From: Bacteroidetes bacterium UBA5697
GTDB taxonomy: Bacteria > Bacteroidota > Bacteroidia > B-17B0 > Aurantibacillaceae
Assembly: GCA_002420145.1 (NCBI GenBank)
Contig: DIHL01000066.1
Span: 1-51,995, forward strand
Direction: 5' to 3'
Length of the DNA stretch: 51,995 nt
The translations under genes were made by a program, and so were the position numbers. Shown here one piece after another: positions 1 to 6,772 of the stretch; position 1 is the first letter of the stretch; every line of letters begins with the position of its first letter. Under the pieces are notes generated by a model. That model made no database searches, was not told where the DNA came from, and saw only the letters and a list, made by a program, of their open reading frames with translations.

Positions 1-10
1 TTATCATAGA

Positions 11-184
11 TATCGTTTTGGAGCTTTGCCTAGTGCGGTTTGAAACATTTTCTTACCGAAATATTACTGACAAAGATACTATGTTTGTTGCCATTTGCAA
101 AGCGAAAATAATTGTCCCCGCGAAGCGACCGCTTTTGCAAATGCTTTGATGTCCGCCCGCATTAGGCAAAGGTGCTGTTATGTG
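11..184 (-). other. attC-like cassette end A (of the 194-aa cassette)
   Basis: Imperfect palindrome of about 174 nt. The outer arms are 24-38 (CTTTGCCTAGTGCGG) and 157-171 (CCGCATTAGGCAAAG). The inner arms are 92-104 (CATTTGCAAAGCG) and 130-143 (CGCTTTTGCAAATG). The minus-strand entry core is CACATAAC (184-177), which matches the GTTATGTG that starts this cassette at 855. The conserved TACCGAAAT is at 54-62 and AAAGATA at 72-78. The exit core is degenerate: the plus strand reads TATCG (11-15) where the other sites have TAACG. Confidence 0.78.
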
Positions 185-209
185 TTCGCCGTTTTCTTTG
201 AAACAAATC

Positions 210-794
210 TTATTTTGATGATTTGGACCTAATTTGAATTTTTTTTTGTCTTTTACGTTCAGATCTCTTAGTACGGACAACCTTAGATTTTATTTTACCA
301 TTTCCATCATATTCAATTGTTATATTTTTTTTTATTTCTCCGTCGAAACATCCCACCGTGCGTCGCATGTATTCATACTTTATTAATTGTCCTTTTATGT
401 TATAGGTTTTTTCGCGATAGACTTGTTTATGGCTAGTTGAACCAAAAGGATGTTGTCTTTCTATCGATATAATTTTCCCATCTTCATTCCATAATTTACT
501 TCTCAATATTCTAAATGCTCCTTCCTTGCTTATATGTCTTGGTTTACCATTTGAATAATAAGAATAGCTCCCATATCTTTTAGTTTTTCCTATTCTATAA
601 GAAACTTCTGATATTTTACCGTTTTCAAAATATGTAATATTTTTATATTGTCTTGGTCCATAAGAAATTGCTATTATACTGTCTTTGCCATTTTGAAATT
701 TAAAGAAAGTTGTATCAGGTCTAATATTTTGTCCAAACAGATAGACCTGAATTAGAAAACCAATTAACGTAAATATGATTTTATTTTCTGTCAA
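210..794 (-). CDS. Exported hypothetical protein with MORN-variant-like repeats (cassette gene)
   Basis: This 194-residue protein has an N-terminal signal peptide (about residues 1-22, hydrophobic core IIFTLIGFLIQVYLF, cleavage near FGQ). It then carries short repeats of the type 'Y-x-E/S-N-G-K-x' (YFENGKISE, YYSNGKPRH, EDGKIIS, EYDGNGKIKS). Such repeats are typical of the loose MORN_2/YwqK-like family, common and functionally obscure in Bacteroidota. The C-terminus (about 170-194) is very rich in Lys and Arg. It is the only gene between the palindromes at 11-184 and 848-1023, so it is the fourth cassette from the recombinase. No enzymatic motif is visible and no function is assigned. The start is supported by the signal peptide that follows it directly. 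Confidence 0.75.
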   Translation of the reverse strand: MTENKIIFTLIGFLIQVYLFGQNIRPDTTFFKFQNGKDSIIAISYGPRQYKNITYFENGKISEVSYRIGKTKRYGSYSYYSNGKPRHISKEGAFRILRSKLWNEDGKIISIERQHPFGSTSHKQVYREKTYNIKGQLIKYEYMRRTVGCFDGEIKKNITIEYDGNGKIKSKVVRTKRSERKRQKKIQIRSKSSK

Positions 795-847
795 GTTTGA
801 CTTATCGATTAGTTTATCAAGTATATGCGTTTATTTTTTTACGGTGA

Positions 848-1023
848 CACATAACGGTTGCAAGCTAAATACCCGTTTGGAGTTTGAAACTTTGTCTACC
901 GAAATGTTTAAATAAAGATAAATGTTTATTGGACTTTTGCAAAGCGAAAATTAAATAATTGTCTACCGCTTTTGCAAAAGCCGAAGCCGAATGCCCAAAT
1001 GGGATTTAGGTTGGGTTATGCCC
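848..1023 (-). other. attC-like cassette end B (of the 170-aa cassette)
   Basis: Imperfect palindrome of 176 nt. Outer arms: 865-880 (CTAAATACCCGTTTGG) against 994-1010 (CCCAAATGGGATTTAGG), with an unpaired base on one side. Inner arms: 934-946 (CTTTTGCAAAGCG) against 967-980. The minus-strand entry core GGGCATAAC (1023-1015) is complementary to the cassette start GTTATGCCC at 1568. The exit core is GTTATGTG (855-848). A stretch at 892-920 is identical over 29 nt to 3327-3355 in site D. Confidence 0.85.
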
Positions 1024-1026
1024 CAG

Positions 1027-1539
1027 TTACTTATTTTTTGAGACTTCAACTCCAATTAAGATGTTTCCCTTTTCTTCAAACTCCACAAGAACTTTCATTG
1101 TCCCAATTTCCAACTCTGGAAGGAATCCTTCTTTTCTCATAAACACTTCTGCAAATCTAGATTTAGTCATGTCTTTATCGATAGATTGTCCATTAATAAT
1201 TACTTTTCCTTTATAAAAACTTTTTGTCTCGTAGTAACCAGATTCTGAAAAACATATGTCTAAACTTGTTATTGACTTTAAGTCATTTGGCATATAGCCC
1301 ATTACTGCTAAAGTGTCCCAATAATAAATTGAATTAGGATGTCCGCGTTCAAGTCTTGCTTTGCCTAAATGTTTTATTAAGCTGTCAGGGGAAATTGGTA
1401 GAGTAATTGTCTTTGAGTCATTAAACTTAATTGTCGAATCATTTATTGTGATGGAATAAATACTTTTAATCTGTGCATTTAATGAGAACCCTATTAAAAG
1501 GAAAGCAAAATATAAAATATGTTTGTCTTTAGTTGTCAT
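1027..1539 (-). CDS. Exported hypothetical protein, resembles DUF7738-type proteins (cassette gene)
   Basis: This 170-residue protein starts with a clear signal peptide (about 1-22, ending LNAQ). The mature part has alternating beta-strand-like segments, the pattern 'HPNSIYYWDTLAVMGY' and a late 'GKVIINGQSID' strand. I recognise these from small Bacteroidota proteins annotated as DUF7738; this assignment is from memory and moderate only. There are no catalytic motifs. It is the sole gene of the third cassette, and its stop codon lies only 3 nt from the core of its attC-like site. That tight packing of gene and recombination site is usual for integron cassettes. Role unknown. Confidence 0.75.
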   Translation of the reverse strand: MTTKDKHILYFAFLLIGFSLNAQIKSIYSITINDSTIKFNDSKTITLPISPDSLIKHLGKARLERGHPNSIYYWDTLAVMGYMPNDLKSITSLDICFSESGYYETKSFYKGKVIINGQSIDKDMTKSRFAEVFMRKEGFLPELEIGTMKVLVEFEEKGNILIGVEVSKNK

Positions 1540-1559
1540 TTGGTTGTATTACAGTAATT

Positions 1560-1695
1560 GGGCATAACGGTTTCGGGCTTGGCGAAGGTGGCGATTTTCA
1601 CCACAAATGTTGATGCGGAGAACCAAACTTTGATTAACCACAAATGTGTTTGCGGAGCACTGATCCGCCACTTTTGCCAAACCCGTGTTACAAGC
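1560..1695 (-). other. attC-like cassette end C (of the HEAT-repeat cassette), shorter variant
   Basis: Imperfect palindrome of 136 nt. Twenty-nt outer arms at 1574-1593 and 1666-1685 pair at most positions (cgggcttggcgaaggtggcg against cgccacttttgccaaacccg). The minus-strand entry core GCTTGTAAC (1695-1687) complements the cassette start GTTACAAGC at 3291. The exit core GTTATGCCC (1568-1560) opens the next cassette. Its interior differs from A, B and D: it lacks TACCGAAAT and instead has two near-identical 20-mers, at 1601-1620 and 1638-1657. Confidence 0.83.
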
Positions 1696-1705
1696 TGGCA
1701 TTCTC

Positions 1706-3256
1706 TTATTTGAAGTAAAAGTCAAGTCCATTTACTGGGTTTGTTTTAAAATATTGTTTGTCTTCGTGTGTCTCATTTACGAAGCCAAAAATTTGTTTTG
1801 CTCTTTCAATTTCTCCTTGTTTCGGTGTTGAAAATAGTCTTACCGCTCTTGCTCTCCAAATTTGCAAATATCCAAATGCCAATTGTCTTATGTTTTCGTT
1901 TTCATCAATTGTTCCTATCATCAAGTCGGGGATTGCTGTCCAACCACCAACTTTGTTAAAGAGATTTAGCATTGATTTTTTGAAGTCATAATTGCCTGTT
2001 TCGTAAATGTTTCTTGCCTTTGTCAAGACTTCTTGTCTCGGAATATGCGATAGAAATTCAATGATTACATTTCTAAGTCCAAGATATGGACTGTCAAGGT
2101 TTGCAAATGCAAAATCATATGCACCTTCTTCATCAAGTTTGCAAAGTGCTAAAAATGCTGTCTTTTTTACCCTTACTTTTTTGTCGCCAAGGTATGACTT
2201 AACCGTTTCCGAATACTGTTTGCCTTCGGTTTCAGCAATACCACTTAATGAACCAATAACTTGGTAGTTCGTCTGTAAGTTGTCATTATAAAATTTTGCA
2301 AAATCAATTCCAGATTGTTTAAGCGTAAACCTTGCAAAATGTCTTATTGTAGCTGAATTGTCTGCTAAAAATTTCTTTGCTGTAGTTTCAAAACCATTTT
2401 GGTCTTTCAAGCAATAGAGTGTTTGTAGTCGAACATTCGCAGATTTGTCATTCAGTAATTGTTCGATTTTTACTTGTCCAAGTTTATCAAAGTGGTTTAT
2501 CGCTAGGTTTCTTATTAAAAAATGTTTGTCGGTTAAAAACAGTTTTAATTCTTGAGTATTGTCCCTAAGCGAACTTGAAATGTGTCTTGCTAAAAGTATT
2601 CTTAGCTTGTCTGGGTATTTCTTGAAGTTGTCAATTACATATGCTCTGTTTTTAGAAGTAATGAATTCAACAATGTCTTGGTAAACTCCGCTAAGGTCTG
2701 TCCTTTCAACTTTTTGTAGCCACTCAAAAATTGGCAAATTTTCAATTAAGCTGTCAATGTAGTCGGTAGTTTTATAGTTGTCAATCCCTTTTAGTGCAGT
2801 TTGTCGAACTGGTAAAACCCAATCAGCTAAACGATAAATTAAAAATTGTATAGCTCTTGGACTGTCAGCTTGAGAAAGTTTTTTAACTGCTTTTTCTCTC
2901 ACGTATCCACTTCCGTTTAATGAACTTATTGCCAACAACTCAACAAATTGTTCTTTTGGAAAATTAGTTTCGTAAAAGTCAATGTCACTTTTTGAAATAC
3001 CGCAATGTTTAAGAGTGTCGTAATATCCTTTTTTGCTTTTAATCTTTTTGAATAGGTGAGTAATTGTCTTTGAAGTGGTTTCTCTAATTTCTTTGTTTTC
3101 GTCTTTTAGAAAATCTGTCAAGTTGGAAATAATACTTGGGTAGCCGTCATTGGCGATTTTGGTCAACGCATTAATTTTCTCTTCGGTGTTGTCCTTTGAG
3201 AAAAACCAAGTCTTGCTAGGTCGTCTTAAAATTTCTATGTATTGCCAAATTTCCAT
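1706..3256 (-). CDS. HEAT-repeat protein (cassette gene)
   Basis: A 516-residue soluble protein without signal peptide or membrane segment. It is made almost wholly of paired helices of about 30-38 residues with the HEAT/armadillo pattern: 'IRETTSKTITHLF', 'VREKAVKKLSQ', 'VRQTALKGID', 'LRNLAINHF', 'VRLQTLYCLKD', 'IRHFARFTLKQ', 'VRKTAFLALCKLDEE', 'LRNVIIEFLSH', 'IRQLAFGYLQIW'. Such proteins are binding scaffolds; no partner can be read from the sequence. It is the only gene of the second and largest cassette (about 1.7 kb). Asp is often GAC (for example in NLDSP, GDK, TDYIDS), whereas neighbouring chromosomal genes such as recA mostly use GAT. This suggests foreign origin, though I did not count codons formally. 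Confidence 0.85.
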   Translation of the reverse strand: MEIWQYIEILRRPSKTWFFSKDNTEEKINALTKIANDGYPSIISNLTDFLKDENKEIRETTSKTITHLFKKIKSKKGYYDTLKHCGISKSDIDFYETNFPKEQFVELLAISSLNGSGYVREKAVKKLSQADSPRAIQFLIYRLADWVLPVRQTALKGIDNYKTTDYIDSLIENLPIFEWLQKVERTDLSGVYQDIVEFITSKNRAYVIDNFKKYPDKLRILLARHISSSLRDNTQELKLFLTDKHFLIRNLAINHFDKLGQVKIEQLLNDKSANVRLQTLYCLKDQNGFETTAKKFLADNSATIRHFARFTLKQSGIDFAKFYNDNLQTNYQVIGSLSGIAETEGKQYSETVKSYLGDKKVRVKKTAFLALCKLDEEGAYDFAFANLDSPYLGLRNVIIEFLSHIPRQEVLTKARNIYETGNYDFKKSMLNLFNKVGGWTAIPDLMIGTIDENENIRQLAFGYLQIWRARAVRLFSTPKQGEIERAKQIFGFVNETHEDKQYFKTNPVNGLDFYFK

Positions 3257-3282
3257 TTCTTGTTGTGTCGTCTGTTAGGCTT

Positions 3283-3458
3283 GCTTGTAACGTTTTCGCG
3301 GTTTGCTTCAGGCCGTTTTGGAACCCTTGTCTACCGAAATGTTTAAATAAAGATACAATGTTGCTATGCAATTGCAAAGCAAAAATTAAAAAAGTTTCCA
3401 GCCGCTTTTGCAATTGCTTTGATGTCTGCAAGGCTTGAGCAAACCGTGTGTTATAGCT
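3283..3458 (-). other. attC-like cassette end D (of the lipoprotein cassette)
   Basis: Imperfect palindrome of 176 nt. Outer arms: 3299-3314 (CGGTTTGCTTCAGGCC) against 3432-3446 (GGCTTGAGCAAACCG), with one extra base on the left arm. Inner arms: 3368-3380 (GCAATTGCAAAGC) against 3404-3417 (GCTTTTGCAATTGC). The minus-strand entry core is GCTATAAC (3457-3450). The similarity to the first cassette start extends outward: GTTATAGCTTGCCAGCCC here against GTTATAGCTAACCAGCCC at 3945-3928. The exit core is GTTACAAGC (3291-3283). Confidence 0.87.
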
Positions 3459-3475
3459 TGCCAGCCCTACACAGT

Positions 3476-3898
3476 TTATTTTACATAGTAGTCAAACGTG
3501 CATTTTTGATAGTAATATTTATTGTCAGCACCTTTTGCAAGTAGAGTAATATCTTCAAAATTTATTCTTCCAACACCTTTTCCTGTTTGCATCCATATTT
3601 TCACAGAGTCGTTTTCAACTGTCAAGCTATGATTGCAATTTAAAACTCGACCTCTTAGAGTGTCTACAGTTGAAGTGTCTGAGATATTGCACTTAACTGA
3701 TGCGTGCATTAATTTATATTTAGTATTTGAAATATGAATTGTAGCAAACATTTCTTGTTCTTGTCTTATGGTGTCAGGATGATTAATAACAATGTCAAAG
3801 TCGTTTGTGCCCTTTACTTTATTGTCAATGATTGTTTGTTGTCCACAACTAGTCATTAACATTATTGATAGAAGTCCGAATAGTAGCTTATTTGTCAT
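3476..3898 (-). CDS. Small lipoprotein, function unknown (first cassette gene)
   Basis: This 140-residue protein has a lipoprotein signal: hydrophobic core LLFGLLSIMLM and lipobox LMTSC with the lipidated Cys near residue 18. It is therefore probably anchored in the inner or outer membrane. The mature part is mostly predicted beta-strand ('FDIVINHPDTIRQEQEMFATIHISN', split here by its turn residues, looks like an Ig-like beta sandwich with alternating hydrophobics). No family is recognised with confidence. It lies between the attI-like site (3938-3955) and attC-like site D, so it is the cassette nearest the recombinase and, by the usual integron logic, the most recently inserted one. Confidence 0.75.
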   Translation of the reverse strand: MTNKLLFGLLSIMLMTSCGQQTIIDNKVKGTNDFDIVINHPDTIRQEQEMFATIHISNTKYKLMHASVKCNISDTSTVDTLRGRVLNCNHSLTVENDSVKIWMQTGKGVGRINFEDITLLAKGADNKYYYQKCTFDYYVK

Positions 3899-3937
3899 AA
3901 AGTTTTGTTGTCTTTTTTAGTTGTCGCGGGCTGGTTA

Positions 3938-3955
3938 GCTATAACTAGCTTATAG
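3938..3955 (-). other. attI-like integration core
   Basis: The plus strand has CTATAA (3939-3944) and TTATAG (3950-3955) as an inverted pair with a 5-nt spacer. Read on the minus strand the right half is GTTATAGC, the core that opens the first cassette. The layout recalls the class 1 attI core as I remember it (inverted recombinase-binding boxes with a GTTRRRY right box). It lies 90 nt downstream of the recombinase stop, and the left box is absent from attC sites B-D in this form. Function is inferred from position and core. Confidence 0.6.
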
Positions 3956-3967
3956 GGATGATTTTCT

Positions 3968-4003
3968 CATCCTTATCTACCCATAATTGGGTAGATAAGG
4001 ATG
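3968..4003. other. Perfect 16-bp inverted repeat between recombinase and first cassette
   Basis: CATCCTTATCTACCCA (3968-3983) and its exact reverse complement (3988-4003) flank a 4-nt TAAT loop. Two further short hairpins use the same words: GGATGA...TCATCC (3957-3972) and GGATG...CATCC (3999-4015). No T-tract follows on the minus strand, so it is not a textbook terminator for the recombinase. It could be a terminator of another type, a recombinase or host-factor binding array, or a structured leader of the cassette transcript. Confidence 0.6.
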
Positions 4004-4041
4004 GTTTTTGCATCCTAAGCATAATCAAAAATATGAAATTT

Positions 4042-5190
4042 TTATAGGCTATCAAAGGGTGAAATTACTTTTTGAATACTTTTATTGCTTACATGAGTAT
4101 AAATTTCGGTTGTTTTGCTACTACTATGACCTAATATTTCCTGAATATATCTTAAATCCGTTCCATTTTCCAATAAATGAGTAGCGTAGCTATGCCTTAA
4201 CCAATGTAGGGTAACTGGCTTATTTAATTTACTTTTTTCAAGGGCATTAATTAACACACTTGCTAAACTTCTTTCATCATATTGCCCAACTCCATTTTGC
4301 CCCTCAAATAGCCATTCCTTTGGTTTATAAGCAGTAAAATAATCTCTTAATAATTGAATTGTTTTTTCGGACAAAGGTGCAATACGATCTTTTCGCCCTT
4401 TTGATTGGCGGATAATAAGCAGGCCTCTTTTAGAATTAACATCGGTAATCTTTAAATTCAACAATTCACTACGCCTTAATCCACAGCTATAAATTAAGCT
4501 TAACATAGCTTTATGCTTTATATTGGTTAATGCTTGTAAAATTAATTTCACTTCCTCCTTACTCAGCACATTTGGTAATAATTTAGAGCGCTTGGGGCGA
4601 TGCACTAATTCTGGATTTAATTTTTTGTTTTCAATCTTACCGAAAAATAATTTTACAGCATTTACCACTTGGTTTTGATACGAGGCCGAAAAATGATTTG
4701 CCATAATGTAATGGTTATTGAATTTTATTAAATCGTCGTTAGTTATTTCAGCTATTGGTTTATGGGCATAATACCGCAAAAATGGTTTTAAAGCATCTGT
4801 ATAAGTTCCAATGGTACGGTCGCTATAGCGCTTTGAGTTTAACCACAATTTAAATTCTTCTATTTTTTGTAAAGATTCCCCTGATAATTCTTGCAATACA
4901 TCAGTTGGTTTTATAATGGGTTCTACTTCCTTTTTTATGTCAAATAATTCTTGATGTTTTTTTAAATCACTATAATCCAAATAAAATTTTGGTTTTAGTA
5001 ACATAAACAAATCCTGTGTAATGGTTTTGTAAAAAGGTAAGTACCAACAATTCATGGTTTTACTCCAACGCATTCCCGTGTTAGCTCTTAACAAATTATT
5101 TAATTCATCATTTTTAATAAAAATGAGCTGAACAACTTCTTTCTCCTTATGAAATGCTGGTTTTAATTTAACTATTGGCAATTGATTCAT
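4042..5190 (-). CDS. Tyrosine recombinase (XerC/D-like), candidate cassette integrase
   Basis: A 382-residue tyrosine recombinase. About 1-105 is an extra N-terminal domain (contains MRWSKTMNCWYLPF) common to Bacteroidota integrases. A SAM-like core-binding domain (about 106-195) and a catalytic domain (about 207-382) follow. All active-site residues are visible: R239 (CGLRRSELL), K264 (SKGRKDR), H329 and R332 (HWLRHSYATHLL), H355 (EILGH) and Y364 (EIYTHVS). The catalytic core resembles XerC/D and IntI, but the segment from LRDY to HWLRH is about 30 residues or more shorter than in IntI1 as I recall it. The IntI-specific insertion is therefore absent. The gene points towards and co-directionally with the cassette array, with an attI-like site 90 nt after its stop, so it is the best candidate for moving these cassettes. 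It could instead be an unrelated chromosomal integrase. Confidence 0.88.
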   Translation of the reverse strand: MNQLPIVKLKPAFHKEKEVVQLIFIKNDELNNLLRANTGMRWSKTMNCWYLPFYKTITQDLFMLLKPKFYLDYSDLKKHQELFDIKKEVEPIIKPTDVLQELSGESLQKIEEFKLWLNSKRYSDRTIGTYTDALKPFLRYYAHKPIAEITNDDLIKFNNHYIMANHFSASYQNQVVNAVKLFFGKIENKKLNPELVHRPKRSKLLPNVLSKEEVKLILQALTNIKHKAMLSLIYSCGLRRSELLNLKITDVNSKRGLLIIRQSKGRKDRIAPLSEKTIQLLRDYFTAYKPKEWLFEGQNGVGQYDERSLASVLINALEKSKLNKPVTLHWLRHSYATHLLENGTDLRYIQEILGHSSSKTTEIYTHVSNKSIQKVISPFDSL

Positions 5191-5250
5191 TTACCGAAAT
5201 TAATTTAAAAAGGAGCATTTGATTGCTATATATTGTAGCAAATAAAAAAT

Positions 5251-5274
5251 CCCCCCAACAAATTTGTTGGGGGG
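5251..5274 (-). terminator. Rho-independent terminator of eno
   Basis: CCCCCCAACAAA (5251-5262) and TTTGTTGGGGGG (5263-5274) form a perfect 12-bp inverted repeat. On the minus strand it is followed by ATTTTTTATT. It lies 24 nt after the eno stop and also separates the integron-like element from the chromosome. Confidence 0.9.
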
Positions 5275-5297
5275 ATTTTAAATTCAATTTTATAATC

Positions 5298-6590
5298 TTA
5301 CTTTTTTAAAAACTTAAAGTCTTTACCAATGTAACGGGCGTTGTTTCCTAATTGCTCTTCAATACGTAATAATTGGTTGTATTTTGCAATCCGGTCGCTA
5401 CGAGAAGCTGAACCAGTTTTAATTTGTCCGCAGCTTAATGCTACCGCTAAATCTGCAATGGTTGTATCTTCTGTTTCTCCACTGCGATGACTCATCACAG
5501 ATGTATAGCTATTTGTGTGCGCTAACGAAACTGCGTTAATGGTTTCTGTTAAGGTTCCAATTTGGTTTACTTTAACTAAAATAGAGTTTGCTACTCCCAT
5601 GTCAATTCCTTTTTGTAAGAAGTTAACATTGGTAACAAATAAATCATCTCCTACCAATTGTGTGGATGATCCTAATTTATCTGTCATTAATTTCCAGCCA
5701 TCCCAATCTTCTTCTGCAAATCCATCTTCAATGGAAATGATAGGATATTTTTTTCTCCAATCAGCCCAAAAATCAACCATTTGTGATGATGTTAATTTAT
5801 CACCTGTTGATTTTTTAAAGTGATAAACATTTTCTTCAGTATTATAAAATTCAGAAGCAGCTGCATCCATCGCAATATAAATATCTTCACCAGCTTTATA
5901 ACCTGCTTTATCAATAGCTTGCATCACTGCTTTAATGGCTTCTTCGTTATTTTTAAAGTTTGGAGCAAAACCACCTTCATCACCTACGTTAGTAGCTAAT
6001 CCTTGTGATTTTAAAACTGCTTTTAAATGATGAAATACTTCAGTTCCCATTCTTAAACCTTCGCTAAAGCTTTCAGCTCCAATTGGCATAATCATGAACT
6101 CTTGAAAATCAATTCCATTATCCGCATGTGAACCACCATTTAAAATGTTCATCATCGGAATAGGTAAGATGTTAGAATTAACACCACCTACATAACGGTA
6201 TAATGGTTGGCGGCATTCTTCAGAAGCTGCTCTTGCAACTGCTAAGGAAACACCTAAAATTGCATTAGCTCCTAAGTTTGCTTTGTTTGGCGTACCATCT
6301 AATTCAATCATTGCTGCATCAATAGCGCTTTGATCAAAAATATACATACCTTTTAATTTTTCGGCAATTGATCCGTTTACGTTATTAACAGCTTTTAAAA
6401 CTCCTTTCCCTAAATATTGTGTTTTGTCGTTATCACGTAATTCAACCGCTTCGTGCATTCCAGTAGAAGCTCCAGATGGAACAGCTGCTCTTCCTAAAAT
6501 ACCTTGGTCGGTTACTACATCTACTTCAATGGTTGGATTTCCTCGTGAATCTAAAATTTGTCTGGCTACAATAGTGTGAATAAATGACAT
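5298..6590 (-). CDS. eno: Enolase (phosphopyruvate hydratase)
   Basis: Enolase converts 2-phosphoglycerate to phosphoenolpyruvate in glycolysis. At 430 residues it has normal family length, beginning MSFIHTIVARQILDSRGNPT as most bacterial enolases do. Visible hallmarks are GASTGMHEA in the mobile loop, SHADNGIDFQEF, the metal ligands around IAMDAAASEF, SIEDGFAEEDW and GDDLFVTN, the catalytic Lys in NSILVKVNQIGTLTET, and the signature SHRSGETEDTTIADL. It stands alone with its own terminator and a 180-nt AT-rich leader upstream (6591-6772) in which I see no clear promoter consensus. Confidence 0.98.
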   Translation of the reverse strand: MSFIHTIVARQILDSRGNPTIEVDVVTDQGILGRAAVPSGASTGMHEAVELRDNDKTQYLGKGVLKAVNNVNGSIAEKLKGMYIFDQSAIDAAMIELDGTPNKANLGANAILGVSLAVARAASEECRQPLYRYVGGVNSNILPIPMMNILNGGSHADNGIDFQEFMIMPIGAESFSEGLRMGTEVFHHLKAVLKSQGLATNVGDEGGFAPNFKNNEEAIKAVMQAIDKAGYKAGEDIYIAMDAAASEFYNTEENVYHFKKSTGDKLTSSQMVDFWADWRKKYPIISIEDGFAEEDWDGWKLMTDKLGSSTQLVGDDLFVTNVNFLQKGIDMGVANSILVKVNQIGTLTETINAVSLAHTNSYTSVMSHRSGETEDTTIADLAVALSCGQIKTGSASRSDRIAKYNQLLRIEEQLGNNARYIGKDFKFLKK

Positions 6591-6772
6591 AATATTGGTT
6601 TAAATGGTTTTATGGGTGTTAAAATTAATTATTTATTTTTTATTTGAGTTTGAATATTTTTCAATAGTAATTAAGAACGTTTTTTTGTTTTAGTTTTTTA
6701 ACCATACAATTATCTACAATCATAATTTTTGTTCTCTTTTATAAACTTTTATGACTTTTATGGTTCAATATT

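Larger units (their letters stand above)
11..5190 (-). mobile_element. Integron-like element: tyrosine recombinase, attI-like site and four gene cassettes
   Basis: A tyrosine recombinase gene is followed, on the same strand, by four units that each hold one gene and one long imperfect palindrome. Reading the minus strand, the units begin GTTATAGC (3945), GTTACAAGC (3291), GTTATGCCC (1568) and GTTATGTG (855). The palindromes that end these same units begin with GCTATAAC, GCTTGTAAC, GGGCATAAC and CACATAAC, the exact reverse complements. This pairing of a unit's start with its own distal palindrome is what circular cassettes joined at a GTTRRRY core produce. Simple intergenic repeats would not show it. 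Approximate cassettes: 3291-3944, 1568-3290, 855-1567 and about 15-854. The left end runs out of the window, so the array may be longer. That this is a working integron is inference; the boundary pairing is directly visible. Confidence 0.85.

Noticed and set aside
53..280. Open frame of 75 codons on the minus strand
   Set aside because: It lies across attC-like site A, and its frame follows the palindrome. Similar frames at 1549-1731 and 3216-3431 cover sites C and D. They are by-products of the recombination sites.
1601..1657. Two 20-mers resembling a minimal CRISPR unit
   Set aside because: Only two copies, imperfect, 17 nt apart and inside an attC-like palindrome. No cas genes in the window.
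3968..4003. Ordinary rho-independent terminator of the recombinase
   Set aside because: The 16-bp stem is strong, but no T-tract follows on the minus strand and the stem is rich in A-T, so it is listed as an inverted repeat of unknown role.
5182..5210. TACCGAAAT directly before the recombinase start, as in the attC-like sites
   Set aside because: A 9-nt match is expected by chance about once every few such windows, and no palindrome surrounds it. Noted only because of its place.
5515..5823. Open frame of 102 codons opposite eno
   Set aside because: It is a shadow of the highly conserved enolase frame, without start signals.
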